Position numbers and translations under genes: made by a program. A DNA stretch of 64,000 nt from Methylolobus aquaticus. Lineage in GTDB: Bacteria; Pseudomonadota; Gammaproteobacteria; Methylococcales; Methylococcaceae. A model generated the notes under the pieces. It did not search any database, was not told the DNA's origin, and was given only the letters and a program-made list of their open reading frames with translations. Location of the stretch: the NCBI GenBank assembly GCA_004168015.1, contig SEYW01000007.1, forward strand, positions 62,001-126,000, written 5' to 3'. The number at the start of each line of letters is the position of its first letter. The stretch's first letter is position 1. Positions 29,610 to 38,547 of this stretch are shown here, piece after piece.

Positions 29610-30182
29610 ATGAGGTTAATGTCGTTGAGGCGCTATCTTTCCCTGTCATTGTGCGCAACGTTCTTCTGCTGCTCGGCCATTGCCGGACCTGCGAGCACGA
29701 CCGACACTTGGCTGTTGATCGATACCAAGACACACGAATTGAATGTCATGGCCGGCGAACAGGTGGTGGAATCATTCCCCCGTATCGCGATCGGCCGCCG
29801 CGGTGCGAGTTTTGACAAGCAACGCGGCGACGACAAGACGCCGCTCGGGGAATATCGGATCGGCTGGATCAACGAGAACAGCCAGTTTCATCGATTCTTT
29901 GGCTTTACCTATCCCAATTTGCAGGTCGCTCGTCGTGCTTTCGACCGAGGCCTGATCGGCGGGGATACTCTGAATCAGATCATGGAAGCCCACTTCGGCC
30001 GGAATGTCCCACCGCAAAGTACCCCGCTCGGAGGTCGCATAGGCATTCACGGCGTTGGCCGCGGCAATGCGGATGTCCATGAACTGTTCGACTGGACGCA
30101 TGGTTGCGTAGCCTTGACCAACCGTCAAGTGGACCGGCTCGCGCACTGGGTCAGGAAAGGTACGCTGGTGAGCATCCGGTGA
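29610..30182 (+). CDS. exported L,D-transpeptidase (YkuD domain)
   Basis: The 190-residue protein has an N-terminal signal peptide (about 1-26) and a YkuD catalytic domain: WLLIDTKTHELNVM at the start, PLGEYRI, IGIHG with H147, and the active-site THGCVALTN with H164 and C166. Such enzymes make 3-3 cross-links in peptidoglycan or attach Braun-type lipoprotein to it. The next gene, 128 bases on, is an Lpp-like lipoprotein ending in lysine, so attachment of that protein is a reasonable inference. The start is uncertain: ATG 29610 is used, and ATG 29619 is close; neither has a good ribosome-binding site. Confidence 0.87.
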   Translation: MRLMSLRRYLSLSLCATFFCCSAIAGPASTTDTWLLIDTKTHELNVMAGEQVVESFPRIAIGRRGASFDKQRGDDKTPLGEYRIGWINENSQFHRFFGFTYPNLQVARRAFDRGLIGGDTLNQIMEAHFGRNVPPQSTPLGGRIGIHGVGRGNADVHELFDWTHGCVALTNRQVDRLAHWVRKGTLVSIR

Positions 30183-30240
30183 GGGGGGGCTAAACCAAAA
30201 TAGTTGTGGAAAATCCGCCGAAATAGCGGCAAACTAACGG

Positions 30241-30261
30241 GCGGGAGTCGTGAGTTCCCGC
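30241..30261 (+). promoter_or_regulatory. hairpin in the leader of the Lpp-like gene
   Basis: A GCGGGA/TCCCGC inverted repeat with a 9-base loop lies 50-70 bases before the lipoprotein start. It may fold in the mRNA leader and affect stability; this is an inference from the structure only. Confidence 0.3.
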
Positions 30262-30310
30262 GTGGATGAACGACTCAATCAACCTCAGTAAGGAAGAAGG
30301 AAAGCTAGCT

Positions 30311-30589
30311 ATGTTGAACGCAACCAAATTGTCCGTAGTGCTGCTGTCGACCGGTTTGTTGGTGGGCTGCGCCTCGAAGTCTGACGTTACCGCCCTGCAG
30401 ACCCAAATCGATGGTCTGAAGGCCGAACAGGCTTCGATCAAGAGCACCGCCGAGGAAGCGCTGTCGGCTGCGCAGTCGGCTGAAGCGAAGGCTTCCAGCG
30501 CTGAATCTGCTGCTCGCCGTGCAGCGGCGGCTTCAGAGGAAGTCAATGCGAAGCTCGACCGCATGTTCAAGAAGTCGATGATGAAGTAA
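30311..30589 (+). CDS. Lpp/OprI-like alanine-rich outer membrane lipoprotein
   Basis: The 92-residue protein starts with a lipoprotein signal peptide ending in LLVGC, so C20 would be lipidated. Residues 24-85 form an alanine-rich heptad helix (LQTQIDGLKAEQ, AEEALSAAQSAEAKASSAESAARRA) like the trimeric coiled coil of Braun's lipoprotein and OprI. The last residue is lysine (MMK), the residue by which Lpp is linked to peptidoglycan. The ATG at 30311 follows AGGAAAG; an in-frame ATG at 30266 precedes it but lacks the lipobox spacing. It has its own terminator, in keeping with a highly expressed protein. The neighbouring L,D-transpeptidase is the likely linking enzyme. Confidence 0.87.
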   Translation: MLNATKLSVVLLSTGLLVGCASKSDVTALQTQIDGLKAEQASIKSTAEEALSAAQSAEAKASSAESAARRAAAASEEVNAKLDRMFKKSMMK

Positions 30590-30613
30590 GCTTCGGCTTA
30601 CTCGTCATACGAG

Positions 30614-30654
30614 AAACCCCGACCGGCCATCAAAGCCGATCGGGGTTTTTATTT
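30614..30654 (+). terminator. Rho-independent terminator of the Lpp-like gene
   Basis: A GC-rich stem (AACCCCGAxCGGC with GCCGATCGGGGTT) around a 7-base loop ends in TTTTTATTTT. This is the strongest terminator in the window, 25 bases after the stop. Confidence 0.92.
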
Positions 30655-30732
30655 TGCGGGGCGCCCCGCAAAAAGCGATCCACGGTTCTCGCCGCGAAGT
30701 TCCACCTGGCCCGCGCTCGGCACGATAGCCGC

Positions 30733-31533
30733 TCAGCCCGAGCCTCGGCCACCCTCCACCCGCGGCAGCGTTGCCGCTATGCGCGCGAAATCCTCCAGAT
30801 CCAGGTCCTGAGCGCGCAGCCCCGTATCGATGGCGAGCGCTGCCAGCGTTTCGGGCCCCAGCAGCCCACTCAAAGAGTTCCTCAGCGTCTTGCGACGCTG
30901 TCCGAACGCGGCGAGCACGACCTTTTGCAGTGCCGGGAGGAAAACGTTGACTGGCGGCTGTTGATGCGGCACCAGTCGCACGACGGCGGACATCACCTTG
31001 GGTTGCGGAAAGAAACTCTCCGGGGAAACCTCGAACAGCGACTCCGAGCGACAAAAGTACTGCGACATGACGGTCAGGCGGCCGTAATCGGCCGAACCGG
31101 GATCCGCGGTGAGCCGCTGAACCACTTCCCGTTGCAACATGAAGTGCATGTCGACTACGCCATCTTGCTGCTCGAATAGATGGAACAGCAGCGGTGTCGA
31201 GATGTTGTAAGGCAAATTCCCCACCAGGCGCAGCTTGCGCCTGTCGGTCACCAACTCACGAAAGTCGAACTTCAGCGCATCGGCCTGATGGATGAAAACA
31301 CCCGAATCAGCCGCATAGCGTTGGCGCAGTTCCGCGACCAGATCGCGGTCGATCTCGACCAGATGCAACTCCGCGCACGTGCTCGCGAGACGTTGCGTCA
31401 AAGCCCCGCGGCCGGGCCCGATCTCGACGACCCGGTCTTCGGGGCCCGGAGCAATCGCGTCCATCAGGGCCCGCAGCACCGTCTCATCGCGCAGGAAGTT
31501 TTGGCCGAAACGCCGACGGGGCGCGTGTGACAT
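30733..31533 (-). CDS. rsmA: 16S rRNA (adenine-1518/1519-N6)-dimethyltransferase RsmA (KsgA)
   Basis: RsmA dimethylates two adjacent adenosines of 16S rRNA late in small-subunit assembly. The 266-residue protein has RRRFGQNFLRD at the N-terminus, SAM motif VVEIGPGRGALTQRL, the catalytic NLPYNIST motif and FFPQPKVMSAVVRL. The start overlaps the pdxA stop (TGATG); a GTG one codon upstream is also possible. It is the last gene of lptD-surA-pdxA-rsmA. In E. coli this order continues with apaG-apaH, which here lie 19 kb away. Confidence 0.96.
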   Translation of the reverse strand: MSHAPRRRFGQNFLRDETVLRALMDAIAPGPEDRVVEIGPGRGALTQRLASTCAELHLVEIDRDLVAELRQRYAADSGVFIHQADALKFDFRELVTDRRKLRLVGNLPYNISTPLLFHLFEQQDGVVDMHFMLQREVVQRLTADPGSADYGRLTVMSQYFCRSESLFEVSPESFFPQPKVMSAVVRLVPHQQPPVNVFLPALQKVVLAAFGQRRKTLRNSLSGLLGPETLAALAIDTGLRAQDLDLEDFARIAATLPRVEGGRGSG

Positions 31534-32531
31534 CACCCCTCCTCCGACACGCGCCCGCGCCTCACCAGCGTGATCGCCATCTCGAGAGCGGCCTTAAGGC
31601 TACACGCATCGACCCGCCCGGTGCCTGCGCGGTCAAGCGCAGTGCCGTGGTCGACTGAAGTCCGGATGATCGGCAACCCCAGTGTGACATTGACCGCGCG
31701 ACCGAATCCGACATGTTTCAACACCGGCAGACCCTGGTCGTGATACATCGCCAGCACCACATCGACCTCCGCCAGTATCTCCGGCAAGAATGCCGTATCG
31801 GCCGGCAGCGGGCCGCGCAACTTCCAGCCCTCACCCCGCAACCGCTGCAGCACCGGCTCGATCACCTCGATCTCCTCTCGCCCCAGGTACCCTCCTTCGC
31901 CGGCATGCGGATTCAGGCCGCACACCGCAATCCGCGGCATGGCAAGGCCGAATCGTAAGCGGAGATCCCGATGGACGGTGCGGAGAGTCCGCTCCAGCCG
32001 TTCCGACGTGATGGCACCACTGACCTGCGCGAGGGGCATATGGGTGGTCACCAGAGCGACCCGGAGGCCCGGCACGGCGAGCATCATCACCGGATCGCCC
32101 CCAGTCAGCGCAGCAATGTGTTCCGTGTGACCGGTAAACGTGAACCCCGCGGCATTGATGACGCCCTTGTGTACCGGGGGCGTCACCAGCGCATCGAACG
32201 CCCCCCTCAAACAGGCACGCGCTCCCTCGTCGATCGTTTCTAGCACATAGGCGGAGTGGTCCCGCTCCAGCTGGCCGCATTGCGCCCGCACGCTGCGCTG
32301 CGTCGACCACACCGACAAGCAACCGGCTTCATGCCGGCCCGATGTGACGGCCGGCTCCGTCCGATGCACCCGGAGCGACGCACCCAGCTCAACCGCCCGG
32401 CTTTCAATCAAGGCCGGGTCACCAATAACGGTGAGTTGGCAGTCCCAGGCTTCTCCGGCAATAGCCACCAGCAGATCGGGGCCGATACCGGCCGGCTCGC
32501 CCGTCGTCAATAGAATGCGGGGGAGCGCCAC
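31533..32531 (-). CDS. pdxA: 4-hydroxythreonine-4-phosphate dehydrogenase PdxA
   Basis: PdxA oxidises 4-phosphohydroxy-L-threonine in the DXP-dependent pyridoxal phosphate pathway. The 332 residues match the family. Landmarks are PRILLTTGEPAGIGPDL at the N-terminus, the metal-site GHTEHIA, the AVCGLNPHAGEGG signature and MYHDQGLPVLK. The family start corresponds to the GTG at 32531, one base after the surA stop; the longer open frame to 32618 overlaps surA and is arginine-rich without homology. Translation is probably coupled to surA. Confidence 0.95.
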   Translation of the reverse strand: MALPRILLTTGEPAGIGPDLLVAIAGEAWDCQLTVIGDPALIESRAVELGASLRVHRTEPAVTSGRHEAGCLSVWSTQRSVRAQCGQLERDHSAYVLETIDEGARACLRGAFDALVTPPVHKGVINAAGFTFTGHTEHIAALTGGDPVMMLAVPGLRVALVTTHMPLAQVSGAITSERLERTLRTVHRDLRLRFGLAMPRIAVCGLNPHAGEGGYLGREEIEVIEPVLQRLRGEGWKLRGPLPADTAFLPEILAEVDVVLAMYHDQGLPVLKHVGFGRAVNVTLGLPIIRTSVDHGTALDRAGTGRVDACSLKAALEMAITLVRRGRVSEEG

Positions 32532-32532
32532 G

Positions 32533-33927
32533 TCAGGGCGACGACGGCGACAGGGGATTGGACGGCAACAGCGATTCCGGCGCAGCCTCGGGCAGCCGGA
32601 TCTCGACATACGCTTCATCCCGGATTCGACGCAACCAGAGCTCCGTCTCTTCCTCGACTTTGCGCTTGAAAAGCGCGTCGCGCGCCTGGTTCCTTTGCGC
32701 CTCGTTGTTGTCCGATGATTCCCGCCGATCGAGCACCTGGATCAAGTGCCAGCCGAACTGGGTCTGCACCGGCTCGCTGATTTCGCTGGGTTTCAGTTTG
32801 CTCATGGCTTCTTCGAACGGCGGCACCAACGCGCCCGGCTCAACCTCCCCGAGCTCGCCGCCCTTGATCGCCGAACCCTTGTCGTCTGAGTGGGCGCGGG
32901 CGAGGTCGGCGAAATCCTCTCCATTGGCCAGCCGCTCCTTGAGCCCGACCAGCTTTTGCTCTGCGTCACTATCGGACAAAGCTTCGTTCGGTTTGATCAA
33001 GATGTGACGGACACGGGTTTTGGTGACGGTCTGCTGCTCAGATCCCTTCACATCAATCAATTTGATGATGTGAAACCCGTTCGGACTGCGCATCGGCCCC
33101 TGCACTTCACCCTTCTTCATTTTTGGCACGGCTTCCGCGAACAAGGTCGGAATCTGAGCCAGCTTGCGCCACCCCAATTCTCCGCCATTCAGGGCTTGCG
33201 GATCACTTGAATTCTCGACCGCCGCCTGTTTGAAGTCCGCCCCTTTTACCAGTTCGGCAGCCAGCGCGTCGGCTTTCTCCTTCGCCTTCTGTACGTCTTC
33301 CGGAGACGCGGCCTGCGGCGTGGCGATCAGGATGTGACCAAGGAGATATTCGCTGTCCGCCCCCACCCCCGACTGTGCCTGCGTCTCGAGGTAGTGATCC
33401 ACTTCGCGGTCGGTGACCTTGATCTGGCTGTTCACCTGACTGGAGCGGAAGCGCCCAAGTGTAATCTCGCTGCGAATCTGGTTTAGAAAATCCGCATAGC
33501 CGATGCCTTCCTGCTCCAGGGACGCACGCAGCTCATCGACCGAAATCTGGTTCCGCTGGGCAATTTGTTGCACCGCCGTCCGCAGCGTCTCATCGTCCAC
33601 TCCGATGCCCGCCTTTTCCGCCAGTTGCAGTTGAATCTTCTCAAGGATCATCCGGTCCAGCACCTGCCGGCGCAGCACGTCGATCGGGGGCAGCGAGGTA
33701 TTGCTTTGGTCCAGGCTGCGGCGGATGGTGCGGACCTTGTTATCCAACTCGCTTTCCAGGATCACGCCGTCTTCGACCACCGCGACAATGCGATCAATCG
33801 ATTCGTCATAGGCTCGCGCCGGCCCCGCCAGGAGAAGGCCGCATGCAAGTAACAGCTGCGCCGCAGCGGCCGCGAGCTTCACCGTGATCGTCCGGATGGT
33901 CATCGCTTCGAGGTCTCTGGCCGTCAT
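32533..33927 (-). CDS. surA: periplasmic chaperone and peptidyl-prolyl isomerase SurA
   Basis: SurA escorts outer membrane proteins such as LptD through the periplasm. From the ATG at 33927 the protein has 464 residues with a signal peptide ending near ARA-YDES. The N-terminal chaperone domain (IDRIVAVVEDGVILESEL) is followed by two parvulin domains, the first around LGHILIATP to GFHIIKLIDVK, the second around VRHILIKPNE to FGWHLIQVLDRRE. The ATG overlaps the lptD stop as ATGA. An ATG at 33903 gives a shorter N-terminus and is equally compatible with a signal peptide. Confidence 0.95.
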   Translation of the reverse strand: MTARDLEAMTIRTITVKLAAAAAQLLLACGLLLAGPARAYDESIDRIVAVVEDGVILESELDNKVRTIRRSLDQSNTSLPPIDVLRRQVLDRMILEKIQLQLAEKAGIGVDDETLRTAVQQIAQRNQISVDELRASLEQEGIGYADFLNQIRSEITLGRFRSSQVNSQIKVTDREVDHYLETQAQSGVGADSEYLLGHILIATPQAASPEDVQKAKEKADALAAELVKGADFKQAAVENSSDPQALNGGELGWRKLAQIPTLFAEAVPKMKKGEVQGPMRSPNGFHIIKLIDVKGSEQQTVTKTRVRHILIKPNEALSDSDAEQKLVGLKERLANGEDFADLARAHSDDKGSAIKGGELGEVEPGALVPPFEEAMSKLKPSEISEPVQTQFGWHLIQVLDRRESSDNNEAQRNQARDALFKRKVEEETELWLRRIRDEAYVEIRLPEAAPESLLPSNPLSPSSP

Positions 33928-36734
33928 TGCTCTGGCGTCCGGTAGCCGCGGATGCTTCGCGTCAGGAGCTTTTCGAGCTGATCGCCCAGTCGGGTCAGAC
34001 CCTTGAACTCGAACTGCACGAAAACGCCGTTGTTCGCCGTGGACGTGAAGCTGTTGGTGCCACTGACGCCATTCACGCTGTTGATGTAATGCCGCGCGAC
34101 GACGCCCAGGCGCCAACAGCAGGTTTCCCGCTCGATACCGCCGAATGCTTCCAGCGTGATCTGATCGAGTAGCGAATACTGCCAGCGCCCAATCGCATGC
34201 CAACCGTCGCCGAGGAACGGGATCGGCAGACGCATCGAGCCGTCCAGCAAGTTGACCCGGAAGTCCTGATTGCTCGGCTGGTTCAGGTAGAGGTAGGTCA
34301 GGTTCAGCAAATCGTTGTTGCGCGCATCGTAGCGCAGCGAAATCTGGCGCCGCTCGAACTGATTGTCATACGGGTTGTACTGGCCCCCGACATCGACCCA
34401 CCAGCGGTCGGTGATCGCCGCGCTCATATCGCCGATCACGTTCGAAAACGTCGTCGCCTGATCCGGGTAGTAGAGCGTTCCGACGTTCGAGATGGGCAAG
34501 GTCACGCGGCGCCCCTGGAAATAGAAGATCTCACCGATGGTCGCCCTGAAGCGGTCCCTGCCGCTGGCCAGATCGGACAGCCGGGAGGTCATTGCCAGCG
34601 TGACCTGATTGGTGTCGCCCAGTCGGTCGTTGCCGGTGAAACGGTTCTCGCGGAATAACTGGTAATAGTTGAAGTCGTAGTTGATCGTGTCGTAAAGCGG
34701 AAACTGATCCTGATCCTGATAGGGGATATACACATAGAACAAGCGCGGTTCAAAGGTGTGCGTGTACCCTGCTTTCCCGAGTTCCAGATCCCGCTCGAAG
34801 TACAGGCCACTATCCAGCGATACGATAGGCAATGCGCGCGTCAGACTGCTGTCGACGACCTGCTGGTTCTGTTTACCCCTGTCGGCAGGATCGTTCGGGT
34901 TGACCAGGTCGGTCATCATGTACTGCGTCAACTGCATGCTGACGCTCGGCGTGACGAAACCCGCCGCACTGCGCAGCGGAAACTGCAAGCGCGGCTTCAG
35001 GTTTAGGCGCTGACCCGCGGGATTGACATCGCTGACGAAATTGGCGAACTCGACGTTGGTCGTCACATTCATACCGGTGTCCGCGATCGGCAGGTAATGA
35101 AAAACGTTCGTCGCAGGGAGTCGATAGAAGGGACGTTGCTCTGGCGTGATCAAGGGATTGATCGTCTGGAACGTGTCGGCGGAGGTCGTCACGCCATAGG
35201 CGCCGAAACTGTCGGTGCTGCCCGTATAGGTTACCGACGCGTTACTGCGCACGAAGTTGAAATCGATCAGCGCGAGCTGGTTACTGAGTTGGTTCAGATA
35301 CTGTTGATCGGAGACCCAGTTCAGGTCCACATGCGATCGCAGATTCTCGGTCCAGGTCGCGTTATCGAGCAGTCCGACCTCACCACGCGTCTGGTGCGTC
35401 TCCCAATCGTCCGGCAGAACCTCGCCGATCAGTCGCCCCTGGTTGTAGGGAGTCAGGTAGCGAAAATCGCCGTGCAACAGCACGCCGCGCTCGGTCAGCA
35501 GCCGCGGCCAGACGGTCAGATCGTAGTTCGGCGCGAGGTTGAAGTAATAGGGCACCGTCAGATCGAAACCGCGCACCGAAGAATAGCCGAAGCTGGGAGC
35601 CAGCAAGCCCGTTTGCCGCCTGTCGTCGGTCGGAAAAGACATGTAGGGCGTGTAGAACATCGGGACACCCTTGAACTCCATCCATGCGTGACTGCCGGAT
35701 CCCTGGCCGGTGGCCTTGTTGATCTTGACCTTGTCGGCGTGCAGGACCCAGTCGCGGTTGCCGGGCGGGCAACTGGTATAGGCAAACTGCTCGTAGCGCG
35801 AGAGATCCTTGCTATCGAAGAAGGTCAGGCGCGAGGTGCCGCGTGCCGGGACGGTGGAAAGCACGAACTGTGAATTGCGCAGCACGCCCTTGTCCTTGCC
35901 GAGATCAAGAAAGCCGCTGTCGCTCGAGAAAGCCATGCCCTTCTCCACATAGGTCATGTTCCCGTTCGCATTCATCGTGTTCACAAAGGCATTGCGGCTC
36001 ATGAAATCCGCCGACAGCTTCTGATCGGCGCGCGTGACCTGCGCCGCGCCGGAGAAATTGGCGACTTCATCGCCGTGCAACTCACCATAATCGGAACGGA
36101 TCTCGATCGGTGCGCGTTCGCGCGCCGTCCGATCGGCAGGCGACAGCAGAAAGTCCGTGCCCCGGTACTCTTCCCGCTTCCCGCAATGCAGCAGCCAGGG
36201 ATCGGATGGAAAGCTGCTCATCAGCGGCCGGAACCGCTTTTCGTCTTCGTCCGTGATATCGGTCTGCTCGGACCAGTTCTCGATTTCCTCCCCCGGCTCG
36301 CGCACCACGTGCGTTTCTCCGCGGGGATCCGGGCCGGCGAGGGAGCACTTCCATTCCTTTTCTTCGTCACCCTGGCGGCAGGTCCAGCCGGACTTCGCGT
36401 CCGTGATGCCTGCCGCACGGCCCTGCGGAACCTCGACATGCGCGACTTCCGCGGGCTTACGAATCACCATCCGTGAGGCGGGCTGCGCGTCGACGGATGT
36501 CGGCGCAGGCACCGCCATGGCCACCTGCGCACCGAAAGGCACGCACAGCCAGATGCCCGCGAGGCCTCTCAGGACCGGGACTAGGGACCTAGGGTGGAGA
36601 AAGTCTGGCAGCACTGAGGGGCGCAAGGCGTCCGAAAGCGGTCGAAGGACTGGGCATCTTACACGCAACGGCGGCCAGGCGCGCTGCCTTGGCCGTGCGG
36701 CCTGGTTTCTCTTCTGACTCGGGAACTCATACAA
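33924..36734 (-). CDS. lptD: LPS assembly outer membrane protein LptD
   Basis: LptD is the 26-strand barrel that inserts lipopolysaccharide in the outer leaflet, working with LptE. The protein has an N-terminal extension, a probable signal peptide (hydrophobic GLAGIWLCVPFGAQVAMA), an OstA/LptA-like jellyroll (RADQKLSADFMSRNAFVNTMNANGNMTYVEKG) and a long aromatic-rich barrel domain. Four cysteines can form the known disulfide pattern: two near the N-terminus (WTCRQG, WKCSLAG) and the CC pair in ETCCWRLG near the C-terminus. The start is uncertain: the ATG at 36734 leaves ~55 residues before the hydrophobic core, while a GTG at 36614 gives a more normal signal peptide. It is divergent from amgK. 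Confidence 0.95.
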   Translation of the reverse strand: MYEFPSQKRNQAARPRQRAWPPLRVRCPVLRPLSDALRPSVLPDFLHPRSLVPVLRGLAGIWLCVPFGAQVAMAVPAPTSVDAQPASRMVIRKPAEVAHVEVPQGRAAGITDAKSGWTCRQGDEEKEWKCSLAGPDPRGETHVVREPGEEIENWSEQTDITDEDEKRFRPLMSSFPSDPWLLHCGKREEYRGTDFLLSPADRTARERAPIEIRSDYGELHGDEVANFSGAAQVTRADQKLSADFMSRNAFVNTMNANGNMTYVEKGMAFSSDSGFLDLGKDKGVLRNSQFVLSTVPARGTSRLTFFDSKDLSRYEQFAYTSCPPGNRDWVLHADKVKINKATGQGSGSHAWMEFKGVPMFYTPYMSFPTDDRRQTGLLAPSFGYSSVRGFDLTVPYYFNLAPNYDLTVWPRLLTERGVLLHGDFRYLTPYNQGRLIGEVLPDDWETHQTRGEVGLLDNATWTENLRSHVDLNWVSDQQYLNQLSNQLALIDFNFVRSNASVTYTGSTDSFGAYGVTTSADTFQTINPLITPEQRPFYRLPATNVFHYLPIADTGMNVTTNVEFANFVSDVNPAGQRLNLKPRLQFPLRSAAGFVTPSVSMQLTQYMMTDLVNPNDPADRGKQNQQVVDSSLTRALPIVSLDSGLYFERDLELGKAGYTHTFEPRLFYVYIPYQDQDQFPLYDTINYDFNYYQLFRENRFTGNDRLGDTNQVTLAMTSRLSDLASGRDRFRATIGEIFYFQGRRVTLPISNVGTLYYPDQATTFSNVIGDMSAAITDRWWVDVGGQYNPYDNQFERRQISLRYDARNNDLLNLTYLYLNQPSNQDFRVNLLDGSMRLPIPFLGDGWHAIGRWQYSLLDQITLEAFGGIERETCCWRLGVVARHYINSVNGVSGTNSFTSTANNGVFVQFEFKGLTRLGDQLEKLLTRSIRGYRTPEQ

Positions 36735-36795
36735 TGCCCTGATTTTAACCCATCATTCCGCTCGCGAAGCAATTTTCGACGACCGCAAGAGACGC

Positions 36796-37812
36796 ATGAC
36801 CACTCCCCAGGACACACGCTGCACCGAATTGTCGATCTGGCTCGAACAGGCCTTGCCCGGTTGCCAGGGCAGGCTCGTTCCCGCCTCCGGGGATGCCAGC
36901 TTCCGCCGCTACTTTCGCACCCGCATCGCCGACCTGTCACGGGTCGTCATGGACGCCCCACCGGCTACGGAGAATCTCCAGGCCTTCATCGATGTTGCGA
37001 ACTTGATGCGCGAGGCCGGCGTGACGGTGCCCGCCGTGCATGCCGCCGACCTGGAGCGAGGCTTTGCCGTTCTCAGTGACCTTGGCAGCCGCCATTATCT
37101 GGAAACGCTCGGGGCGGACAATTCGGACCGGCTCTACCGGGACGCGATCGCCGCGCTGGTTCGCCTGCAGGCGGGGATCGACACCGAAGACTGCGGACGC
37201 CCCGCCTACGACGCCGCACTGCTTCGACGCGAGTTGGATATCTTCCGCGACTGGTTCCTGGGTCGACTGCTCGGCAGTCCGCTCGACGGCGATGCCGCAT
37301 CCCTGTTTGAACGTGTCAGCGCGACACTGGTGACCTCGGCCCTGGAGCAACCGCGCGTCTTCGTCCACCGTGACTACCACTCGCGCAACCTGATGGTCTG
37401 TGCCTCCGGCAATCCGGGCATCCTCGACTTCCAGGACGCCGTCGTCGGTCCGATCAGCTATGACCTGGCGTCCCTGCTGAGGGACTGCTATGTCTCCTGG
37501 CCCGAGCCTCGGGTAGCGCGCTGGCGACAAGCGTACGTCGAGCAAGCCATCGCAAGCGATCTACTGGCCGCCACGGACGCTCCCCGCTTCGAGCGGTGGT
37601 TCGATCTGATGGGCATGCAGCGACACCTGAAGGCCGTCGGCATTTTCGCCCGCCTCCAGCTCCGCGATGGCAAGGGCGGCTATCTGAAAGACATCCCGCG
37701 GACGCTGGGCTACGTCGACAGCGTATGCACGAAGTATCCGGAACTCGCCGAGTTCGGCGAATTCCTCCGATCCACCGCCGAACCGGCGCACCGGCGCGCC
37801 GTCTTCGCATGA
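36796..37812 (+). CDS. amgK: N-acetylmuramate/N-acetylglucosamine kinase AmgK
   Basis: AmgK phosphorylates the anomeric carbon of MurNAc (and GlcNAc) released from old cell wall, the first step of the recycling route described in Pseudomonas that bypasses fosfomycin-sensitive MurA. The 338-residue protein has an aminoglycoside phosphotransferase fold: SGDASFRRYFR near the N-terminus, the catalytic loop VFVHRDYHSRNLMV with D193, and the metal-binding LDFQD with D211. The end overlaps murU by ATGA. The pair sits divergent from lptD, the arrangement also known in pseudomonads. Confidence 0.9.
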   Translation: MTTPQDTRCTELSIWLEQALPGCQGRLVPASGDASFRRYFRTRIADLSRVVMDAPPATENLQAFIDVANLMREAGVTVPAVHAADLERGFAVLSDLGSRHYLETLGADNSDRLYRDAIAALVRLQAGIDTEDCGRPAYDAALLRRELDIFRDWFLGRLLGSPLDGDAASLFERVSATLVTSALEQPRVFVHRDYHSRNLMVCASGNPGILDFQDAVVGPISYDLASLLRDCYVSWPEPRVARWRQAYVEQAIASDLLAATDAPRFERWFDLMGMQRHLKAVGIFARLQLRDGKGGYLKDIPRTLGYVDSVCTKYPELAEFGEFLRSTAEPAHRRAVFA

Positions 37813-38534
37813 AGGCCATGATCCTCGCGGCCGGCCGCGGCGAGCGGCTGCGGCCACTGACCGACCACACGCCGAAACCCCTGCTCGAAGCCGGAGGGCG
37901 GCCACTGATCGAGCACCTGATCGTCGCGCTCGCCAAAGCCGGATTTCACGAACTGGTGGTCAATCTGGCTTACTTGGGAGACCAGATTCGGGAGCACCTC
38001 GGCGACGGCCGCTGCTGGGGAGTCAGCATCGCTTACTCGGATGAGGGGCCGGAGCCCCTCGAGACGGCCGGCGGCATCCGCCATGCCCTACCGCTGCTCG
38101 GGCACGACCCTTTTCTGGTCGTGAACGGCGACATCGCAACCGATTTTCCCTTCGAGCAGCTGCACCGTCCGCCTCCCGGTGACGCCCATCTGGTCCTGAC
38201 CACAAACCCGGAGCACCATCCGGTCGGGGACTTCGCCTTGCACGGCCAGACACTGATGCCCGACGGCGCGGAGCGTCATACCTTTGCCGGGATCGGCCTC
38301 TACCGGCCTTCGCTGTTCGCCAACCTGCCGGAGGGTCGTTGCGCGCTGGCGCCGCTCCTGCGCGAAGCCATGGCCCACGGGCGCGTCACGGGCCAGTTGT
38401 ATCCCGGTTTCTGGATGGATATCGGCACGCGCGAACGCCTGCAGGAGTTCGATGCCCGCCTGCGTCAGACCCATACACCGACCGGAACATCCGATCGCGC
38501 CGCGCAGTCGAATATCCGACTTGTATCGGATTGA
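37809..38534 (+). CDS. murU: N-acetylmuramate alpha-1-phosphate uridylyltransferase MurU
   Basis: MurU converts MurNAc-1-phosphate and UTP to UDP-MurNAc, completing the AmgK branch of wall recycling. The 241-residue protein is a nucleotidyltransferase with AAGRGERLRPLTDHTPKPLL at the N-terminus, FLVVNGDIATD as the metal-binding motif and GFWMDIGTRERLQE at the end. The ATGA overlap with amgK and the partner gene support MurU over other sugar-1-phosphate nucleotidyltransferases. Confidence 0.92.
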   Translation: MKAMILAAGRGERLRPLTDHTPKPLLEAGGRPLIEHLIVALAKAGFHELVVNLAYLGDQIREHLGDGRCWGVSIAYSDEGPEPLETAGGIRHALPLLGHDPFLVVNGDIATDFPFEQLHRPPPGDAHLVLTTNPEHHPVGDFALHGQTLMPDGAERHTFAGIGLYRPSLFANLPEGRCALAPLLREAMAHGRVTGQLYPGFWMDIGTRERLQEFDARLRQTHTPTGTSDRAAQSNIRLVSD

Positions 38535-38547
38535 CCCGGAGTTCGAC

